From Chara braunii (Eukaryota > Streptophyta > Charophyceae > Charales > Characeae), in assembly GCA_003427395.1 (NCBI GenBank), contig BFEA01000459.1, positions 888,153-952,061 on the forward strand: a DNA stretch of 63,909 nucleotides. The letters are read 5' to 3'. Positions within the stretch are counted from its first letter, which is position 1. The number at the start of each line of letters is the position of its first letter. Positions 44,880 through 55,380 of the stretch are shown piece after piece. Below the pieces are notes generated by a model. It was not told where the DNA came from. It was given only the letters and a program-made list of their open reading frames with translations, and made no database searches. Position numbers and translations under genes: made by a program.

Positions 44880-45480
44880 ATCGGGCATAGGCAGACAGGC
44901 ACGCAGGGACACAGACATGCACGCAGAGACACAGGCAGGCACGCAAGGACATAGACAAACACGCCCAATGCGATGCACAGGTCGGGACCACAAGTCCAGG
45001 ATAGGTTGCAGACATGGGTTCGAGATAACCATGCAGTCAAGACGAAGAAAAAGGTCTTGGACATAGCTCGAGAGTGAAATCGGGGACATAGGCATGCACG
45101 CCTAGGTGCCAATACGAATCCTGCCCTGCACCCGTGCCAAAGCCATTCATAGGTCAAGCATACAGGTTTGGGCAGGTCGGCAACAAAGACTCGGGTTAGG
45201 TCGGGGGCACAGGCTCCAGGCAGGGGTGAGACACAGGTCCGGGGCAGGCTGGGCACACAGATAACGGTCCATGCACGTAGGGGATCCGCACAAGCCAGGG
45301 ACACAGGGCAAGGGCTACTTTTTATTTTATTTTTAAGTACACATGCAGATAAGCATGCAGGTAAACACAGAGTCAGTGCGGACGTTTGACAGACAAAAAG
45401 GTGCGCGGGCAGACGGACATGCAGGAAAGCAGGAATCCAGGCAGGCATGCAACAACGTAGGGAACCGACCACATAGCAGG
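44880..45480. repeat. degenerate GGCAGGCACGCAGGGACACA minisatellite
   Basis: Loose units of 18-30 bp (GCAGGCACGCARGGACACAG, GGTCGGG, ATGCACG) run for about 600 bases. The minus-strand 226-codon frame (44804-45484) is Cys/Leu/Pro-rich because of this composition. It has repeated LPVSLRACLCP-like words, which I judge to be a by-product of the repeat. Confidence 0.6.
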
Positions 45481-45899
45481 CCATGAAGCACGCAGGTCAC
45501 ATGCAGCCAGACAAAGTCTTTCCGCCCGGAATAAAAAAATGACCCGTGCGGCCCGCCTTGCAGCGTAGCCTGACACTCGAATGCAAGGATATAATCAGTT
45601 TGCAAAAAAAAAACGATATGAAAAAAAGACCACAATACTTTCAAAACATCACAGGCGTCAGAGACTTCTTTCCTGCTACACTGTGCAAATTTAGCACCGC
45701 ACAATGAGTTCCTTGAAAAACCATCCATGAAACAAATTTTGCAGGATGGGACTTATCCATTCATGGACAGTAGATTGTCCATCGGGTTTCCGACCACTGC
45801 CCAAGCCATCTCGCACACGGACAATGGACAGTAAGTGAAGCAAGGATTAATTGCCCAATTTGGACATTGGACAGTAGTGTAGCGAGGCCCCAAGTAAGA
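45481..45899. other. unassigned sequence
   Basis: Includes two related segments around TGGACAGTAGATTGTCCA and TTGGACATTGGACAGTAGTG near 45760-45880, one of them a small dyad. No gene seen. Confidence 0.3.
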
Positions 45900-47295
45900 C
45901 ATGGAAATCACGAAGTGCGTTTCCAGTACCGAAACACCGAAAGCACATTGGGATATAATGTTTCATGTGTTGAAAATAAACTAAGTAAGACACTGAAATC
46001 CCGAAGTGCGTTTTTGGTACCGAAACACCGAAAGCGTATTGGGATATAATGTTCCATACGTAGAAAATAAACTAAGTAAAACACCGAAATCCGGAAGTGC
46101 GTTTTCAGTACCGGAACACGGAAAGCGCATCGAGATATAATGTTCCATATGTAGAAAATAAACTAAGTAAAACACCGAAATCCCGAAGTGCGTTTTCGGT
46201 ACTCAAACGTCGAAAAGCGCATCGGGATANAAACGTCGAAAAGCGCATCGGGATATAATGTTCCGAAACACCGAAAGCGCATCCGAATATAATGTTCCAT
46301 ATGTAGAAAATAAACTAAGTAAAACGCCGAAATCCGGAAGTGCGTTTTCGGTACTGAAACACCGTAAGTGCATCGGGATATAATGTTCCATATGTAGAAA
46401 ATAAACCAAGTTAAACACTTAGATCCCTAAGTGCGTTTTCAGTACCGAAACACCGAAAGCGCATCGGGATATAATGTTTCATATGTAGAAAATAAACTTA
46501 AAACACCGAAATCCCGAAGTGCGTTTTCGGTACTGAAACGCTGAAAAGCGCATCGGGATATAATGTTTCATATGCGGAAAATAAACTAAGTAAAACATCA
46601 AAATCTCGAAGTACGTTTTCGGTACCGAAACACCGAAAGCGCATCGGGATATAATATTTTATATATAGAAAATAAATTAAGTAAAACATCGAAATCTCGA
46701 AGTGCATTTTCAGTACCGAAACACCGAAAGAGCATAGGGATATAATGTTTCATATGTAGAAAATAAACTAAGTAAAACACCAAAATCCCGAAGTACGTTT
46801 TTCGTACCGAAATACCGAAAGCGCATCGGGATATAATGTTCCATATGTAGAAAATAAACTAAGTAAAACACTGAAATCCCGAAGTGCATTTTCAGTATCG
46901 GAACACCGAAAACGCATCGGGATATAATGTCTTATATGTAGAAAATAAACTAAGTCAAACACCGAACTGGCGAAGTACAATTTCGGTATCGAAACACCGA
47001 AAGCGCATTCGGATATAATATTTCATATGTAGAAAATGAACTATGTAAAACACTGAAATCCTGAAGTGCGTTTTCGGTACCGAAACGCCGAAAAGTGCAT
47101 CGGGATATAATGTTCCATATGTAGAAAATAAACTAAGTTAAACACCGAAATCCCGAAGTGCATTTTCGGTACTGAAACACCGAAAGCGCATCGGGATATA
47201 ATGTTTTATATGTAGAAAATAAACCAAGTAAAACACCAAAAACCCGACGTGCGTTTTCGGTACCGAAACACCGAAAGCGCATCGGGATCTAACTT
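45900..47295 (-). repeat. 91-bp satellite, inverted array
   Basis: About 15 units of the 38.1-40.4 kb satellite lie on the opposite strand (ACACCGAAATCCCGAAGTGC, GTTTTCGGTACCGAAACACC, GAAAGCGCATCGGGATATAA). The 91-bp step was checked between 47100 and 47191. A single N at 46230 is flanked by the same 25 bases on both sides, so the join is unresolved. Confidence 0.96.
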
Positions 47296-48165
47296 GGAAA
47301 ACACATCATGGGATATCACGTTCCAAACTGGCTAACTATAATAGCACAACCACACTTCGGTGTTTACAAAGACCGAAGATATAAAGCTATACTTTTCTTC
47401 GGCATACCTTGAGACATCTTTCGCCAATTTATTTTATCGAATTCGGCAACCTTTCGCTAACAAGCTTCGGTGGTCCATTCACCGAATTTTATGGGGTCCA
47501 TTGACCACGAGTGCCCTTCATTACCTCACCCTCCATCAGCTCGGGGGTCGCCCTCCGTTCCCTTTTAACTGACATTCTTTCCCACCTTCCCTCTTCCACC
47601 AATTTTATTCTACCCACCTCGTCGCCACCGTTTTCCCACACGCCACCACTCGCTCTTTCTTAACTTATTTTCTCCTCCACATCCTTCTCTTTAACGTGAC
47701 ATGGTAGGAATATAATAATATAGAGGTTTATTGCATAATCGCGGGTACCATTCCCACGTGCGAAAAGCATGAGGATTTTTGTGCCATGACTCCCCGCACC
47801 CTCTGTACCCTCTATCTTGATTACCTCGCCTCGCTCCCTCATCAAGATCATCGTTTCCCTCGCATTCATCGCACCATCCACTACACCCGACTCCCTGCTG
47901 GAGATCGACAACTCCGACGGTTTCTGCCACCCCTCCCTCAAGTTCACCCTCCTCCTCCCCCACCTGTCATAAAGCTACCCTTCCCCGACAATCTCTAGGA
48001 TCGGAGTTCGCGGGTGCCACCTGAATGACTTTCACACTCTCATCTTATGGTAAGTGGCACGTGTCGGCTCCACGTCGATCGCTGACACTTTCTCACAAGA
48101 TTGACGGATGATTTGGAGAGCAAGCAGGAACTTGCTCAAGATTGGAACCCCCTGGGCGTCACATA
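47296..48165. other. pyrimidine-rich segment with a 70-codon open frame
   Basis: The first 150 bases contain TTCGGTGTTTACAAAGACCG-like words that resemble decayed satellite. The frame 47786-47998 (plus, ATG) ends in a Pro-rich tail (VHPPPPPPVIKLPFPDNL); I do not recognise it. The rest shows nothing clear. Confidence 0.25.
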
Positions 48166-49118
48166 TGTGACAAGCTGTTTTCTACAACCGCGCGATTTTC
48201 TGGACAAGGCTACCTCGGGGGTTCAATCAGGAGGGCCCGCAGGATTACATGGGTGCCCTTGCTTTTTTTGTTTTTCGGAATCGAGGCCATGATAATCTTG
48301 TGACGGTTGGTATCTGATCGCGCCGTAATAAGCGCGAAAGACAACTGTTGTCATAGCTTCTTTCTTATTCTGCTATGGGAAATGGGAATTTTTGTGCGAT
48401 CGTCGCGTGAGAAAATCTTGTGGAATTTTCAACTGAGGTCGAGCCCTCGTGGGCTCTCAAAATTTGCTTCATTCGAAATTTTATTTTGCAATTAGGATTA
48501 AGATTAGGAATTTAGGCGCGTCTCAATTTTTTTTGCACGAGGCTTCTTACTTGCGCACACTTTGCTGCGTCAGGATCTGTGTTCTGACTTTTCCGCGCCT
48601 TAATCCTTAAGTGCAACTATAACTTTCGTTTTGGTGGGCATAATTGCAACAGTAATCCTCCTGCTCTTGATATTTTATGTGGCATCCCTGTGCGAGCGCC
48701 CTATTGGCCTGAATGCTTGCATAACTAAAATCGATGTGTGGAGAGAGGCTACGTCCCCCACGCCGCGGCCTGGCCATGCAGACGTATGCACTTCCTTCCT
48801 CCTCGTTTTTTTTTCACTTAGGCACAACCCCGGGTATCATGTGCAAGCATGTACGCTATAAATTTCGCAAGCACAATTTACTACCTCTCTAAGAATTCTG
48901 GTAGTTAGCGTGGTCGAGAGGATCGGCCAACGAGCAAGATTTGGAAGGTGAGTAGAGAGTTGGGCGATCCGACGAGTTGGTGCTAGGCATGTGGGGTTGA
49001 CGTGGGGCCGCGACGAACTGTGGTGCACGGGCGAACCTGGCTGGCATGTTCGGACTAAGTGGGGTGAAAACTCTGTGTGGGTGCGATGCGACGGACTGCC
49101 CGCATCGGGATGTTGTGA

Positions 49119-49141
49119 AGAGAGAGAGGGAGAGAGGGGGG

Positions 49142-49198
<57 letters not shown>

Positions 49199-49199
49199 N

Positions 49200-49259
<60 letters not shown>
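49119..49259. repeat. GA microsatellite with single N
   Basis: Counterpart of the GA tract in copy A. The N at 49199 marks an unresolved join. Confidence 0.97.
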
Positions 49260-49261
<2 letters not shown>

Positions 49262-49797
49262 CTGAATGTGTTGTGGTGATGTTTCTCTTCCACCTTCTGA
49301 GCAATTTTTGTGTTCGGCGTCAGTTGCCCTTGTCCTTTTTTTATCGGCATCTCGGACTTTTCGTTTTCCTTGCTTCCTTTCTTCAAGGACGGACATGTGG
49401 ATTGTTTTTCCCCATTCCCCGTCTCTGTTTTTTTTAATCGGCAAAATTGATTCATTGGTTCCCAGCGATCGAGCCTTGTGTGATCTCTCGGCTGATTGAC
49501 CCAAGAGTTGTTGCATGATCCTTGATTCTTTCGGTTTGTATGTAAGGTAAATGCATGGATGATAGGCGGGATTTGTCTGTGTATGAATTAGATAATCATG
49601 CTAGACGATTAGATGACCGTCTCACTATAGGATGATCCATTTCGCGAACCTCTGACTTTCTACCATATGATCGGGGGACAGGTCCCGCGCACGCACTTGT
49701 AGGCTCGACCAAAGACGATCGCTGCCTACACGCGCATCTGTGAAACCTGAGCTCGACTAATTTCCCGAATGGCTGTTTTTTTACCCCGACTTGCAAC

Positions 49798-50220
49798 ATG
49801 AATTTCGACGTTCCGTTTCGTGTCACTGGCCGCGAGTGTTCAAGGGATCCGGAATTCCGGAAATATTGGGACCACTCTTGTTTGTCTGCACGACCCTGGG
49901 CGGAACATCGGGAATTTCCCTTCTTGACGGGGAATGAATGTATTTGCGAGTGGGATCTCAACCAGGCCTTGGGACGTAAACCCCATCTCCCCAGCTGCTC
50001 TAACCCATGCATGTGTCACGTCCTCATGGAGCCCGAAATCATTATCTTAGGGACTGAACTCCCTCTGTATCACCTCATCCCACCCTACCACTCCCTAACT
50101 GTCGTCCCCTGGCTCACAATCGCTTGTTACTGGCCCCAACCCCCGTGCTCAGAGTGTCTGCGGGACCACGCGTACCGAGCCTCCGGCTTCATCCGGCGAA
50201 CTCGCTCGGAGGAAGAATGA
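49798..50220 (+). CDS. Cys-rich 140-codon ORF inside the LTR-like repeat
   Basis: An ATG-started open frame of 140 codons with nine or so cysteines, including CICEW, SCSNPCMCHVL and PPCSECLRD, suggesting metal binding or disulfides. The C-terminal ~59 residues align to the frame in copy A with many synonymous differences, which argues for past protein-level constraint. There is no signal peptide. An ORF in an LTR is uncommon, though some retroelements carry accessory genes there. I do not know the family. It could be a chance open frame in a GC-rich LTR. Confidence 0.4.
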   Translation: MNFDVPFRVTGRECSRDPEFRKYWDHSCLSARPWAEHREFPFLTGNECICEWDLNQALGRKPHLPSCSNPCMCHVLMEPEIIILGTELPLYHLIPPYHSLTVVPWLTIACYWPQPPCSECLRDHAYRASGFIRRTRSEEE

Positions 50221-50689
50221 CGGGCGCACAGTCTTCGATCGATGCCAGTCGCGTCGAATTTGAAGACTTTCGACATTCGACGTCGGCATGTGACGAATCA
50301 GCGGGATAGCCATAGCGTCCCGACAGTGCACCTGATCTTGACCCAGGTGATGGAACCAGCGGAGGCAGTAGCTATGTTCCCCGAAGCAGAACAGAACTCC
50401 ACTCCATGCCTACCCTCCTTCATTCGTATCCCGGAGCTTGCCACATGACATTTCAGTTTCGACCTTGGACTCCATCCTCACTTTCCTAAAATCCTTGGCA
50501 CACCCCCTTTTTACACTTCCAGGCCCACTCACACTCCGATTAGGAAGTGACACTGGACGTGAGGTTGGGCATCAAAGTGCGCAAGCAATGTTTGTAATAG
50601 CTTATATGGGGTAATTGCCCAAGAGGGTGTGCAAGTGACCGTACGTTATGTAAACGCCCTCCAATGGTCGTGGATGTTCTGTTGATCTC

Positions 50690-51015
50690 CCAAGTCTGGC
50701 ATATCACACATAGGTCCCGTTAAACTTTGCGATTGTTGCTCATATGGAAGAGTCTACCAGTCACATGTCATTGATCACAAGTTCGAGTTTGGCTTCGGAC
50801 TTTGGGGGTTTCTTCCCCAGCTTGGCCTATCATCTCCTTCTACATAGTACTGCACATATCTGGCCTTCGGGCACATACATCGTGCTATACAGCCACACAG
50901 AGCATGCATAGCCTACGGGCATACACAAAAACATGGCTAGTGAACATACACATCCTACGCCGGCCCTATGGGCTCATACATACGTAGCCTCTGGGCACAT
51001 ATAAACATACAACTA
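50690..51015 (+). mobile_element. tRNA-derived SINE-like element, copy 2
   Basis: The A-box-like TGCTCATATGGAAGAGTC (50737-50754) and B-box-like AGTTCGAGTTT (50780-50790) match the unit at 26.69-27.01 kb in reverse. The shared upstream words CTGGCATATCACACATA and TTTGCGATTGTT support common origin. The tail has loose repeats of CCTACGGGCATACA and CCTCTGGGCACATA. Confidence 0.55.
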
Positions 51016-51238
51016 TAATAACATGCTGGCGGGGGTTATCAGGCACATAACCGGGTCATCTGATGCAAGGCTTAGACTCTAGGGCTGTGCAGGGATATAA
51101 GTCCCCCCGGCTATTCTGAGTTTCGCCTAGCCTTGGGTAAGTTAGGGGAAGGATGGGAGGATGTATCCATGGTTACCAACTTGCCTTGCCTAGGTACTCC
51201 TTCTGGTTAGACTCTCTAATGTTATTGTCCACTTAATG

Positions 51239-51425
51239 TAGCTCAGTGTTTAGAGCACTGGTTGGAAATGCGCATCGTGGTATGACGTTGCGGGTTCAAA
51301 ACTCAATTGTAGCCTCGTGCATGGACACCGACAGGGTGTTAGAATGACGCACAACTGGACACACACCCCCTTGGGCTGACACAGATAAGCTATTACAGAC
51401 ACTGCCTGTGCACCACCATAGGGTC
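51239..51425 (+). mobile_element. second tRNA-derived SINE-like unit
   Basis: TAGCTCAGTGTTTAGAGCAC (from 51239) is a strong A-box/D-arm match, and GGGTTCAAAACTC (from 51292) is a B-box/T-arm match at normal tRNA spacing. The acceptor arms do not pair well, so this is a SINE head or tRNA pseudogene rather than a working tRNA. The body runs to about 51425. Confidence 0.55.
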
Positions 51426-51837
51426 TATGTGACACCCGCGACCTAGGCCAAAAGCAATTCGGCGGCTGCGACCGAAAAAGTCAGCCGTGGCCGCGGCCGA
51501 TGAGGCCAAGTCCCAGTCCACGGACTGTTTTTTAATATTTTTTTTACCCCTAAAAAAACCTTAAAAATAAAAATAAAAAATAGGGGTGTAGGGCTTGGAA
51601 AACCCTACAATACTATGTTTTTTTATTTTGGAATCCGACTTCGTTTAAGATTCTTAAAAAATAAAAAGGGAAATTCGATTTAAAAAAAAAAAAAAAAAAA
51701 AAGCTGGATTTTTTTTTTGCCATTTTTTATCAAGAGGGATATGGTCCCTGAGTTGTGCTGTAGTTTTTTTAGAAATGATTTTCGTTTTTTTGTAGGGGAA
51801 TTAGGTGCTTAGAAAAGTGAAGATTCAAGAAAAAAAA

Positions 51838-51841
51838 AGAG

Positions 51842-51935
<94 letters not shown>

Positions 51936-51937
51936 TA

Positions 51938-51981
<44 letters not shown>

Positions 51982-52057
51982 TGTGTGTGTTTGTGTGCGC
52001 GTGTGTGTATGTGTGTGATATGCGTTTCTGCGCGCTCGCACGCGCACGCACGCGCGC

Positions 52058-52093
<36 letters not shown>

Positions 52094-52150
52094 CGGGGAG
52101 GGGAGGGAGGACCTCTCCCCCACCAATCAATCAATCAATCAATCAATAAA
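51838..52150. repeat. compound microsatellite (TTGA)n-(TG)n-(CAAT)n
   Basis: A TTGA tract leads into a long TG tract with CGCG interruptions and closes with CAATCAAT. In reverse complement it has the same order as the sequence on both sides of the assembly gap (27313-28100). Confidence 0.95.
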
Positions 52151-52219
52151 AAAACAATTAGTCAATGAATTTTTTTTTTTTTTCTAGGGTACCAGAGTGC
52201 CCGGCCGGGCGAAAAACAA

Positions 52220-52221
<2 letters not shown>

Positions 52222-52264
<43 letters not shown>

Positions 52265-52293
52265 ATTTGACGATATATATATATATATATATA
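52222..52293. repeat. AT microsatellite
   Basis: Two AT tracts split by CTATTTGACG. A T-run of about 30 lies at 52384-52413. Confidence 0.97.
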
Positions 52294-52384
52294 TAATTTT
52301 TTCTTTTTTTCTAAATTTGGTGCAGAATTTCGATGTGACCTTGAGGCAAAAGTTGTTCAGTTTATTTTTCTGCATAACATAGTG

Positions 52385-52417
<33 letters not shown>

Positions 52418-52695
52418 GGACCTTCTCTGGTCCTTGCACGGGCTGGCCACCGGGGGGCCGGGCGGCCCGGCTGGTAGCCTATTTTTTTATTATTTTGGCT
52501 AATTTCCAAAAACCACCCCCAAAATTTTGAAAATTTTTTATTTTTTTTTGTGCAGGTCGCTAGAGGCCGACGCGTACAGGCCGCGCTCGGGCGCCCCCTC
52601 CTGGTTATGGCACGGCCGAGCGGAAACTCAGCAGCGCGGCCTCGGCCGGCCTCCTCGACCGCAGGATCTGCAGCCTTGGGTGCCACATAGCCAAG

Positions 52696-53452
52696 GGTTA
52701 GTCCGAGTTGCTATATGTCGGATTCTACCTACGCGGGTTTACTGGAGGACTTTGGCTACTGGCTGCTCTGATGATGTTCCCCACGGGTTTACGGGAGGAC
52801 GTTGGCTACTGGTTGCTCTGGTGATCTCCCCCCATCATTTGTCGTATATGGTAGGCTATTCTAGTTACATACAACAGATTATAGGTTGGAGTCTGGCATA
52901 ATTGTTACACACATATATACTTACATTGTCACACGGGTCTTGGTACCTATACTGCCTATGGGCAAACCTATATTTCACCTTAGGGTGTACACCCGTGACC
53001 TATGGGCAAATTGCACAGCCTACGGCCACTAATATATACTGCTTACACACACAAATATGTTACGGCATAGACAGACACACTGGCACACTAGTAGAGTTCG
53101 GTGGGGGAGACCGATCTCTGTCATGGGTTCATCATGGGTTCAGTCCAGGCTACGGGGAGTCTACTGTGGTCCATGCGATTCGGTTTGTCGGTATGTCGCC
53201 CTCTGAGTTCATACTTGGTTGCGATTCGGTTCGCCGGTATGGACTGATACCGATACTGATTGTGCCTTACGTCCGAAGTCCTCGAGTAACAAGGTTTGGC
53301 AATGCGCGATTAGGCTTCCACTGGGCTGGGTAGGGGTAGTTGTCCAGTCCAGGCGCGTATAACTACTGTTCAGTCTACGTCGCCCTCTGAGGAATAGGGA
53401 GATTGTCCTGAGTGCTTGTACCAATGAGGTAGGATAGTAGGTATAGGGGGTG
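52696..53452. other. unassigned sequence with SINE-tail-like words
   Basis: Words such as CCTATGGGCAAA, CCTACGGCCAC and GGGTTCATCATGGGTTCAGTCC suggest decayed SINE material. Two direct copies of a segment around CGGTTTGTCGGTATG and CGGTTCGCCGGTATG occur near 53180 and 53227. No gene seen. Confidence 0.35.
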
Positions 53453-53759
53453 TGTGGCGGACCCACCAGGTGTGGTGCTCCGCCTGGGACAGAGATGGAG
53501 ATGGAAGAAGAAGGGGAGCGAGATGGCACAGCGCAACTCCCACGTCAGACTCCAACGCACGTACTCCAAACTGTACGAATGCAGAATGAACTGGAAAATA
53601 GACAACCGTTGGGGTATACCCCAGCGGACTGACGGGACTTGATTGGACTGGCTGGTACCGACAGAGGTACCGGCCTGGACTGGACTGCCCCGAATACAAC
53701 ACAGGCCTGTGAGAACAGCTAAGGGGCTGGTCTCACAAGCCAACCAGAGGTCCGCTATA
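53453..53759 (-). mobile_element. 307-bp LTR, minus orientation
   Basis: This is the reverse-complement relative of the LTR at 62625-62934. On the minus strand it starts TATAGCGGACC and ends GGTCCGCCACA, giving short inverted ends. It shares GTGAGACCAGCCCCTTAGC, GTACCAGCCAGTCC-like and GGGGTATACCCCA. It lies downstream (in minus sense) of the chromovirus and is the likely 3' LTR. No primer-binding site adjoins it. Confidence 0.8.
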
Positions 53760-54598
53760 CGCTCCTCGACCTGTGATGGATCGCCTAGATACAAGCACGC
53801 TTCCACCAAGAAGCGGAATTCTACCAAAGAAAAAGAAAACCTGAGTAGTCTAGGATGCGGAGCAAGCTCCATGCTGAGTCCATGCGATGCAACGTAGAAT
53901 AGAAAATGTCACAAAAATAGAAATGCCACAACTAACAGCCTAAGTGAAAGCAAAAACAACTAACTAGCATGCATGTCATAGGAAAGCAGGAGTAATGACA
54001 ACTAGGTCCTAGAATGTTGGAGGCAGTAGCCTCAGTCTGGAAACAGCTGACTAGTGTATAAAACCTAAGAACAACAAAAGCAGAACAACTTAATCCTAGA
54101 AATGTCCGAGGCAGTAACCTCAGTCTGAGAGCAACAAAAAACAACAAGTCAACCATATGTCACAAGAGGAGGGTGTCGCAAACCAAAGGGTGGGATGGTC
54201 TCTGAGGGTGACGAATGCAGCCTAGGGGTCGATAACTCCTAAGGGCATCCACACATAGTGACAGGGGTAACACATGTCATCAGACTCAATGAGTGTAGGG
54301 AACTGGGAGCGAACAGAACCAATGACCCTAACAGATAAACCATTAGGGCGGGTAATGCTCGACTAAAGGGGTGACCGCTATGTAGGGTCGACCATGCAAA
54401 GGAACAAGGGAGCCTGGTATACTGGGCGCACCTAGATGAAGCATGCGAGGCTGCCTAACTAGGGCGTGAGGGCCGACAGAGGGTAGAAAAAGTGATGGGT
54501 AAGGGAATCATGCTAACGACCCCTAAGGTGGGGGAAGTCGGAGCTGGATCCGTAAGCTGGGAAGTCAAGGCAATGCTACGGTCCCGATGCCTATGCGT
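53760..54598. other. 3' region between chromovirus and LTR
   Basis: Non-coding sequence with two related stretches (CCTCAGTCTGGAAACAGC and CCTCAGTCTGAGAGCAAC). It is probably the 3' untranslated part of the minus-strand chromovirus. Nothing else is recognised. Confidence 0.4.
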
Positions 54599-55099
54599 CA
54601 CTGCCCTACCCTCGTTCACCGTTCACGGGGTCTGTGAACGGAGTCGGTCATAGAGTTCACGGAGTTCACGACATGAGAGTTCATGGAGTTCACGGAGAGC
54701 GGTTTTTTTTTTTTTTTTTTTTTTTTTTTGGCTGGTTGGGTATGTTTTTTTTTTTATAGGAGGGTAGGGGACATAACTCCCTATAATTTTTTCAATTTTT
54801 TTTGTTCACGAATAATATTTTTTTTTAATTCAAAACGAAAATAAAATAAATCAACCAGCCAAAATAAGCATTTTCTTTTGCTATTTTGTAGGTCATTTCA
54901 ATTTTATTTTTTTTCAATGTCACCATGCTGTGGGGCTTGAGGCGAATGTACCTGGAAGAGCCCCCCCCCTAAAAAAAAAAAAAACAAAAACAAAAACAAA
55001 AAAACACCACTCTTTAGTGGTCGGCCCGTTCACCGTGAACGGTCGTTCACAGAACAAACACCAAATGAACGGCCGGTCACGTTCACGGATCCAGCACTG
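54599..55099. mobile_element. hAT-like non-autonomous element, 8-bp target duplication
   Basis: CTATGCGT occurs directly before (54591-54598) and after (55100-55107) a 501-bp element. Its ends are CACTGCCC and CAGTGCTG (right end read on the minus strand), close to the CAGTG termini usual for hAT elements. Both subterminal regions are rich in GTTCAC/GTGAAC words, another hAT habit. The core has T- and A-runs and no transposase. It sits in the 3' region of the chromovirus and is therefore younger than it. Confidence 0.78.
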
Positions 55100-55107
55100 C
55101 TATGCGT

Positions 55108-55380
55108 ATACCAAGTGAGAGTCCAACTCAGAGGAACCCGACGAAGGGAGACCATCATGCGACACAAGCAGGATACTGTACAGGGTAAAGTGGTCAAAGG
55201 GTGATGACGTCTCAGGTAGGCAGAGTTGATCGTGACGAGGTCCATGAAACTGCCGATGACGTCCATGATGAGAAGTCCGAAACGCCGTCGAGGAAGGGCC
55301 GCAACGTGGACGAGCTGAAGTGGCAAAATTGGAGTGCATGGAGTACTTAGAAGTCAAGGACGTGGGAAGGTAAGTCAGAG
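55108..55380 (-). other. chromovirus sequence after the chromodomain
   Basis: Short minus-strand frames (55100-55384) do not match a domain. This is taken as the 3' untranslated region or a decayed tail of pol. Confidence 0.35.

Larger units (their letters stand above)
48166..50568 (+). mobile_element. long LTR-like repeat, copy B
   Basis: Direct copy of 28297-30402, starting TGTGACAAGCTGTTTTCTAC and ending GGACGTGAGGT. After it the sequence diverges from copy A, with no primer-binding site, so this is a solo or 3' LTR rather than a 5' LTR. It carries a GA microsatellite with one N (49199) and a cysteine-rich ORF. No clear target duplication was found. Confidence 0.6.
51426..52695. mobile_element. 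possible TIR element filled with simple repeats
   Basis: Left end CTATGTGACACCC (51426-51438) and right end GGGTGCCACATAG (about 52680-52692) are inverted with one mismatch. The next 80-100 bases on each side are GC-rich and share GGCCGCGGCCG-type words. The interior is AT-rich with (TTGA)n, (TG)n, (TA)n and T-runs. No target duplication adjoins the ends, so the element is tentative. Confidence 0.35.

Noticed and set aside
44804-45484. A 226-codon Cys-rich minus-strand protein
   Set aside because: It follows a degenerate GGCACGCAGGGACACA minisatellite, and the composition explains the Cys/Leu/Pro content.
51239-51310. Functional tRNA gene
   Set aside because: A- and B-box-like arms are present, but I could not pair an acceptor stem or a proper anticodon arm.
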